Shown: piece by piece, positions 63,530-64,000 of the stretch
Layout of the letters: every line of letters starts with the position of its first letter
Numbering within the stretch: position 1 is the first letter of the stretch
From: Roseivirga misakiensis
GTDB taxonomy: Bacteria; Bacteroidota; Bacteroidia; Cytophagales; Cyclobacteriaceae
Length of the DNA stretch: 64,000 nt
Assembly (NCBI RefSeq): GCF_001747105.1
Contig: NZ_MDGQ01000005.1
Span: 1,798,001 to 1,862,000, forward strand
Direction: 5' to 3'
Made by a program: the position numbers and the translations under genes
The notes under the pieces: generated by a model
Told to the model about the DNA's origin: nothing
Databases searched by the model: none
The model's input: only the letters and a program-made list of their open reading frames with translations

Positions 63530-64000
63530 ATGAGCACTGATTCTTCTCCAAAAATCCAAAAATCTGCCAAGCAAGATATTTTCGAGCATCCTGACTTTTA
63601 TGGTATGGATGACTTGCTGACCGAAGAGCACAAAATGGTCAGAAGTGCTGTACGGGATTTCGTAAAAAGAGAAATATCTCCCTTTATTGAAAGTTGGGCT
63701 GAGAATGCCTATTTCCCATACGATATCGTGAAGAAATTTGGTGATATCGGTGCTTTTGGACCACAATTGCCAACTGAATATGGATGCGGCGGCATGGACT
63801 ACATTTCTTACGGCATTATTATGCAGGAAATTGAGCGTGGAGACTCGGGAATGCGTTCTACTGCATCAGTACAGGGCTCTTTGGTTATGTACCCTATCTA
63901 TAAGTTCGGTAACGAAGAGCAACGCAATAAATACTTGCCAAAACTTGCCTCTGGAGAATGGTTGGGCTGTTTTGGTTTAACAGAACCAGACCATGGCTCC
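63530..64000 (+). CDS. glutaryl-CoA/acyl-CoA dehydrogenase, N-terminal part
   Basis: The frame opens at the ATG at 63530 and runs without a stop for 157 codons to the window end. It encodes an acyl-CoA dehydrogenase N-terminus: DLLTEEHKMVRSAVRDFVKR, GAFGPQLPTEYGCGGMDYIS, IERGDSGMRSTASVQGSLVM, and WLGCFGLTEPDHGS, the FAD-contacting motif. The SGMRSTASVQ stretch points to glutaryl-CoA dehydrogenase, which turns glutaryl-CoA into crotonyl-CoA. The C-terminus is beyond the window. It diverges from the tryptophan dioxygenase gene across 63 bp. Confidence 0.88.
   Translation, partial: MSTDSSPKIQKSAKQDIFEHPDFYGMDDLLTEEHKMVRSAVRDFVKREISPFIESWAENAYFPYDIVKKFGDIGAFGPQLPTEYGCGGMDYISYGIIMQEIERGDSGMRSTASVQGSLVMYPIYKFGNEEQRNKYLPKLASGEWLGCFGLTEPDHGS

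Noticed and set aside
63467-63766. 100-codon N-terminal extension of the tryptophan dioxygenase
   Set aside because: It would overlap the divergent acyl-CoA dehydrogenase gene, and the family starts near the ATG at 63466.
63738-63980. 80-codon plus-strand frame near the window end
   Set aside because: It lies out of frame inside the glutaryl-CoA dehydrogenase gene that opens at 63530; the residues have no protein-like pattern.

Overview
The window is AT-rich chromosomal DNA from a member of the phylum Bacteroidota, most probably a Cytophagales/Roseivirga-like bacterium. That placement is an inference from gene content: PadR-linked FtsX permeases with a prefix domain, a DUF4369–TlpA lipoprotein, a DUF4221-like lipoprotein, LVIVD-repeat lipoproteins, membrane AraC regulators, a triple-tyrosine propeller regulator, and TTG...TAnnTTTG promoter elements. 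Shine-Dalgarno sequences are scarce. Genes are densely packed on both strands, many with 1–8 bp overlaps, and no intergenic gap exceeds about 215 bp. I see no rRNA, tRNA, CRISPR array, insertion sequence or prophage. Housekeeping genes dominate (gyrB, alaS, gatB, lpxB, gltA, metF/metH, ribE, menC, dprA, pcm).

Layout. 1–6.6 kb: membrane propeller regulator, a LacI regulator with a Fer4_19–CDGSH iron-sulfur protein, a DUF922 putative metalloprotease and a DEAD-box helicase. 6.7–13 kb: a PadR repressor and two large FtsX permeases with no ATPase gene beside them, then a TlpA-like lipoprotein behind a perfect 17-bp inverted repeat. 13–17.7 kb: surface lipoproteins and a membrane AraC regulator. 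17.8–20.9 kb: a two-gene signalling operon, a cNMP-binding-domain histidine kinase with a receiver–glutaredoxin-like–thioredoxin-reductase-like fusion that lacks the redox cysteines. 21–29.4 kb: lpxB, a Gfo/Idh/MocA oxidoreductase, prohibitin and citrate synthase; the last 91 bp of the citrate synthase locus, terminator included, recurs 1,005 bp downstream. 29.4–35.9 kb: menC–ribE, small membrane and lipoproteins, pcm, a thioesterase. 34.8–42.6 kb: the alaS–gatB–tlpA operon, divergent M23 peptidase, merR–dprA. 43–47.5 kb: a serine hydrolase with HMG-CoA lyase, and an ECF sigma / anti-sigma / fasciclin cluster. 47.6–53.8 kb: a RhlE-like helicase and a methionine operon (split metH plus metF) headed by a SAM-I riboswitch. 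53.9–59.4 kb: a lipoprotein/outer-membrane trio, Ppx/GppA, gyrB and a CoA-binding protein. 59.5–64 kb: a thioredoxin–TPR protein, a FAD dehydrogenase, tryptophan 2,3-dioxygenase and, cut by the window end, a divergent glutaryl-CoA dehydrogenase.

The best candidates for under-described biology are the redox-dead kinase/reductase pair, the citrate synthase tail duplication with its 16-codon relic reading frame, the PadR operator repeat with ATPase-less permeases, and the sigma/anti-sigma/fasciclin unit. Functions are assigned from motifs read by eye; no database search was run.
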